8,499 bases of DNA, taken from Chloroflexota bacterium (lineage in GTDB: Bacteria > Chloroflexota > Limnocylindria > QHBO01). The stretch covers positions 1-8,499 of the forward strand of contig VBKA01000101.1 in assembly GCA_005879815.1 (NCBI GenBank). The letters are read 5' to 3'. Shown one piece after another: positions 7,050 through 8,499 of this stretch (position 1 is its first letter; every line of letters starts with the position of its first letter). A program made the translations under genes and the position numbers. Below the pieces are notes generated by a model. The model was not told where the DNA came from. It ran no database searches and saw only the letters and a list, made by a program, of their open reading frames with translations.

Positions 7050-7487
7050 TTAGTGGGCGGGTTCTGACGATGGCCTGCTGGTGAGCGTCGCACCCCCGCG
7101 GCGCGCGAATGAGACGGCCGATGCGTCGAGTGGGCGAAGCTTCAGCTGATTGGTTGCCTGGCCGATGACGGTCATTGGCGCCTGCGCCGAGCCGATCTGG
7201 AGCACGAGCTGCTGTTGCTCGGCGCGCACCAAAGCGATCTGGGCGTTCAGGTCGTCGATCTCGTAGCCAACCGCGGCGACATGGCTCGACTGCGAGAGGT
7301 AGAAGAACGCCAGGCCGGCTGAGGCGGCGATGGTTGCCAGCAGCCCGGCGATGCTCGCCTGCCGCTGTCGGCGTCCCGCTCCGGCATGCCCCGCGCGCGA
7401 GCGCTGCGGCTCGCGGATGGACCGCGGCTGTGATCGCCGACCGAGAAACCCGAAGCCCGTCGCGGGACGAGCCCCCATGACCGCCAT
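7050..7487 (-). CDS. ftsL: FtsL-like bitopic cell division protein
   Basis: The 145-residue protein has FtsL architecture rather than strong sequence identity. Residues 1-44 are a basic cytoplasmic tail rich in Arg. Residues about 45-66 form one membrane span (IAGLLATIAASAGLAFFYLS). Residues about 74-102 are a heptad-like outer segment (YEIDDLNAQIALVRAEQQQL), followed by an IGQATNQLKLRPLD segment resembling the end of FtsL/DivIC domains. FtsL pairs with DivIC/FtsB and activates FtsW-FtsI at the septum, and its place directly before ftsI is the usual one. The ATG at 7487 lies four bases after the upstream stop and lacks a clear Shine-Dalgarno, so translation is probably coupled. A second in-frame ATG (codon 4, at 7478) could serve instead. 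FtsL evolves fast, so the family call rests on topology, size and context. Confidence 0.82.
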   Translation of the reverse strand: MAVMGARPATGFGFLGRRSQPRSIREPQRSRAGHAGAGRRQRQASIAGLLATIAASAGLAFFYLSQSSHVAAVGYEIDDLNAQIALVRAEQQQLVLQIGSAQAPMTVIGQATNQLKLRPLDASAVSFARRGGATLTSRPSSEPAH

Positions 7488-7491
7488 TCGG

Positions 7492-7719
7492 TCAGGCGGC
7501 CGAAGGTCGCCCGCGCAGTCGGACGCCCCACGAGGTCGGCGCTTCGAAGTCGAGGCCGTCCTCGATCTCGAACGCGATCGGCTCCTTGAGCCATACGGGC
7601 TCTTCGACCCAGGCCGGCTCCTGGCTGGCGATGCGCGCCTGCCGGTCTCGCAGCTCGCGCTGTCGAGCGCTGTACGTGCGGCGCCGGCTCGACTGGTGAC
7701 GTGGTCGTCCTCTGCTCAT
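7492..7719 (-). CDS. Small hypothetical protein (75 aa) between rsmH and ftsL, with an EPxW-type hexapeptide repeat
   Basis: I do not recognise this protein and propose no function. The ATG at 7719 has a strong Shine-Dalgarno, GGAGGG at 7725-7730, five bases upstream. The reading frame fills the space between rsmH and ftsL and ends four bases before the ftsL ATG, so it looks like a translated operon member. Residues 1-30 are very basic (MSRGRPRHQSSRRRTYSARQ and on, about a dozen Arg). Residues 34-51 form three hexapeptides, EPAWVE, EPVWLK and EPIAFE. An acidic patch EIEDGLDFE follows, then a short basic tail. There is no signal peptide and no membrane segment, so it is probably cytoplasmic. 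The charge split and low complexity suggest a largely disordered adaptor that could bind RNA, DNA or a division protein. That is inference from composition and position only. Confidence 0.8.
   Translation of the reverse strand: MSRGRPRHQSSRRRTYSARQRELRDRQARIASQEPAWVEEPVWLKEPIAFEIEDGLDFEAPTSWGVRLRGRPSAA
7567..7620 (-). repeat. Three-copy hexapeptide repeat EPxWxx in the small protein
   Basis: Residues 34-51 of the 75-residue protein read EPAWVE, EPVWLK, EPIAFE: three contiguous six-residue units, each starting Glu-Pro, with an aromatic residue (W, W, F) in or next to position 4. In the third unit the aromatic is at position 5. The DNA units are similar but not identical, so the repeat is clearer in protein than in bases. 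A role as a short binding surface is inference. Confidence 0.6.
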
Positions 7720-7724
7720 CGGTG

Positions 7725-7730
7725 CCCTCC
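7725..7730 (-). promoter_or_regulatory. Ribosome binding site of the small rsmH-ftsL intergenic gene
   Basis: The minus strand reads GGAGGG followed by five bases and ATG at 7719. This is one of the best Shine-Dalgarno matches in the window. It is the main reason to accept the 75-codon frame as a gene rather than a GC-driven open frame. Confidence 0.8.
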
Positions 7731-7754
7731 GTGTGCCTATGCCTACGCGATGGG

Positions 7755-8499
7755 TCAGGCGCTCGCGACGGCGAGCTTTTCGGCGCCGCGCAGCCTTGCG
7801 CTGCGGGCGCGGCGGTTTCGCGCGACTTCCGATGGGCCTGGCGTGACGACACCCTTGGTGACCAGGCGCAGCTGCGTGCGATGGCCGCAGGTGCAGACCG
7901 GCGGCATCGGATCCTCGATGCAGTCGCGGCTCTCGCGTGCGAAGAAGCGCTTGACGATGCGGTCTTCGCCCGAGTGGTAGCTGATGACCGCCATGCGACC
8001 GCCGGGACGCAATGCGGCCAATCCCCCGGCGAGCGCCGAACCAAGCACCTCCAGCTCACGGTTCACGGCGATGCGCAGGGCCTGGAAGGTGCGCGTGGCG
8101 GGGTGGATCCGCCCCTGGTCGGCGCGCCCGCGCCGTCCGACGGCGGCTGCCACGACCCCGGCCAGGTCGGCGGAGGTCATGAGCCGCCCTTCCTGACGCG
8201 CCGCCAGGATCGCCTTCGCGACGCGGCCTGCATGGCGTTCTTCACCAAATGTCGAGAGGATTCCGGCGAGCTCTCGTTCCGAGGTGCGATCGATGAGCTC
8301 CAGGGCCGAAACACCGGCTTCTTCATCGAATCTCATGTCCGGAGCCGACTGGCTGGCGAAGCTGAAGCCGCGCTGCGGGTCGGCAAGCTGATAGCTGGAG
8401 AGGCCCAGGTCGAAGAGGAGCCCATCGAGGGGGAGAAAGCCGGCATCGGTCGCGACGTCCAGGATCGACGCGAAGTTGGCCTGGCGCAGCTCGACGCGG
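7755..8499 (-). CDS. rsmH: 16S rRNA (cytosine-1402-N4)-methyltransferase RsmH, 5'-truncated by the window edge
   Basis: RsmH (MraW) uses S-adenosylmethionine to methylate N4 of C1402 in the 16S rRNA decoding centre and commonly opens dcw clusters. The frame stays open from the stop at 7755 to the window edge, giving 247 codons. The family is usually about 300 residues, so roughly the first 55-65, including the N-terminal SAM-binding glycine motif, lie outside. Visible family signatures in order are FDLGLSSYQLADPQRGFSF, then MRFDEEAG, RTFQALRIAVNRELEVL, AVISYHSGEDRIVKRFF, and near the C-terminus CTCG and NRRARSARLRGAEK. An internal ATG at 8336 falls inside the conserved GFSF..DMR block, so it is not the true start. 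The HSxED motif carries Gly where Leu is more usual. A 35-bp gap separates it from the next gene. The identification is near certain. Confidence 0.96.
   Translation of the reverse strand, partial: RVELRQANFASILDVATDAGFLPLDGLLFDLGLSSYQLADPQRGFSFASQSAPDMRFDEEAGVSALELIDRTSERELAGILSTFGEERHAGRVAKAILAARQEGRLMTSADLAGVVAAAVGRRGRADQGRIHPATRTFQALRIAVNRELEVLGSALAGGLAALRPGGRMAVISYHSGEDRIVKRFFARESRDCIEDPMPPVCTCGHRTQLRLVTKGVVTPGPSEVARNRRARSARLRGAEKLAVASA

Larger units (their letters stand above)
1..8499 (-). other. dcw (division and cell wall) gene cluster, apparently one transcription unit
   Basis: Nine co-directional genes, rsmH, a small gene, ftsL, ftsI, murF, mraY, murD, ftsW and murG, follow the canonical dcw order except that murE is absent and one small gene is inserted. 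No gap exceeds 39 bp and three junctions overlap. No terminator-like hairpin with a T run and no convincing promoter was seen inside, so co-transcription from a promoter upstream of rsmH is the simplest reading. Both ends of the cluster lie outside the window. Confidence 0.9.

Noticed and set aside
5684..7084. Long plus-strand open frame of 466 codons opposite ftsI
   Set aside because: It mirrors ftsI in the complementary register, is rich in Arg, Asp, Gly and His, has no recognisable domain, and lies wholly within a strongly supported gene. Similar plus-strand frames at 122-1186, 3096-4286 and 4007-5062 were dismissed for the same reason.
7013..7093. ATG at 7093 as the ftsI start
   Set aside because: It would overlap ftsL by 44 bp and add 27 residues with no membrane-anchor character. 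The ATG at 7012 has AGGAG at ideal spacing and yields a normal PBP N-terminus.
7734..7745. Two-copy 6-bp direct repeat (TGCCTA) in the rsmH to small-gene gap
   Set aside because: It is too short to exceed chance and has no promoter-like spacing around it.
7247..8059. 270-codon minus-strand open frame overlapping rsmH, the small gene and ftsL
   Set aside because: It is in a different register from all three supported genes, has no clear ribosome binding site, and its composition is that of a GC-rich shadow frame.

Overview
The window is a GC-rich stretch of a bacterial division and cell-wall (dcw) cluster. All genes lie on the minus strand, so transcription runs from position 8499 toward position 1. 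In that order it holds rsmH (5' end cut off), an unrecognised small gene, an ftsL-like gene, ftsI (class B penicillin-binding protein), murF, mraY, murD, ftsW and the first 54 codons of murG (3' end cut off). No tRNA, rRNA, mobile element, CRISPR array, terminator or recognisable promoter was seen. No gene-free stretch exceeds about 40 bases.

The genes are packed like a single operon. Gaps are 35 bp (rsmH to small gene), 4 bp (small gene to ftsL), 37 bp (ftsL to ftsI), 39 bp (ftsI to murF) and 8 bp (mraY to murD). Three junctions overlap: murF/mraY by 7 bp, murD/ftsW by 4 bp (ATGA) and ftsW/murG by 95 bp. Good Shine-Dalgarno sequences precede the small gene, ftsI, mraY and ftsW. The ftsL, murD and murG signals are weaker, which fits translational coupling.

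The products form one pathway. MurD and MurF are cytoplasmic ligases that add D-Glu and D-Ala-D-Ala to the UDP-MurNAc peptide. MraY transfers phospho-MurNAc-pentapeptide to undecaprenyl phosphate (lipid I), and MurG adds GlcNAc (lipid II). FtsW and FtsI polymerise and crosslink glycan at the septum. FtsL is a bitopic scaffold for that pair. RsmH methylates 16S rRNA and is the usual first or second gene of dcw clusters.

Two features depart from the textbook order. There is no murE between ftsI and murF, and a 75-codon gene with a short Glu-Pro-aromatic repeat sits between rsmH and ftsL. The high GC, the gene order and divergent but intact motifs point to a little-cultured, high-GC bacterium. 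Chloroflexota (Limnocylindria-like) is my best guess, at low confidence and from general impression only. This is essentially an ordinary housekeeping locus. The small gene and the missing murE are the points most worth a second look.
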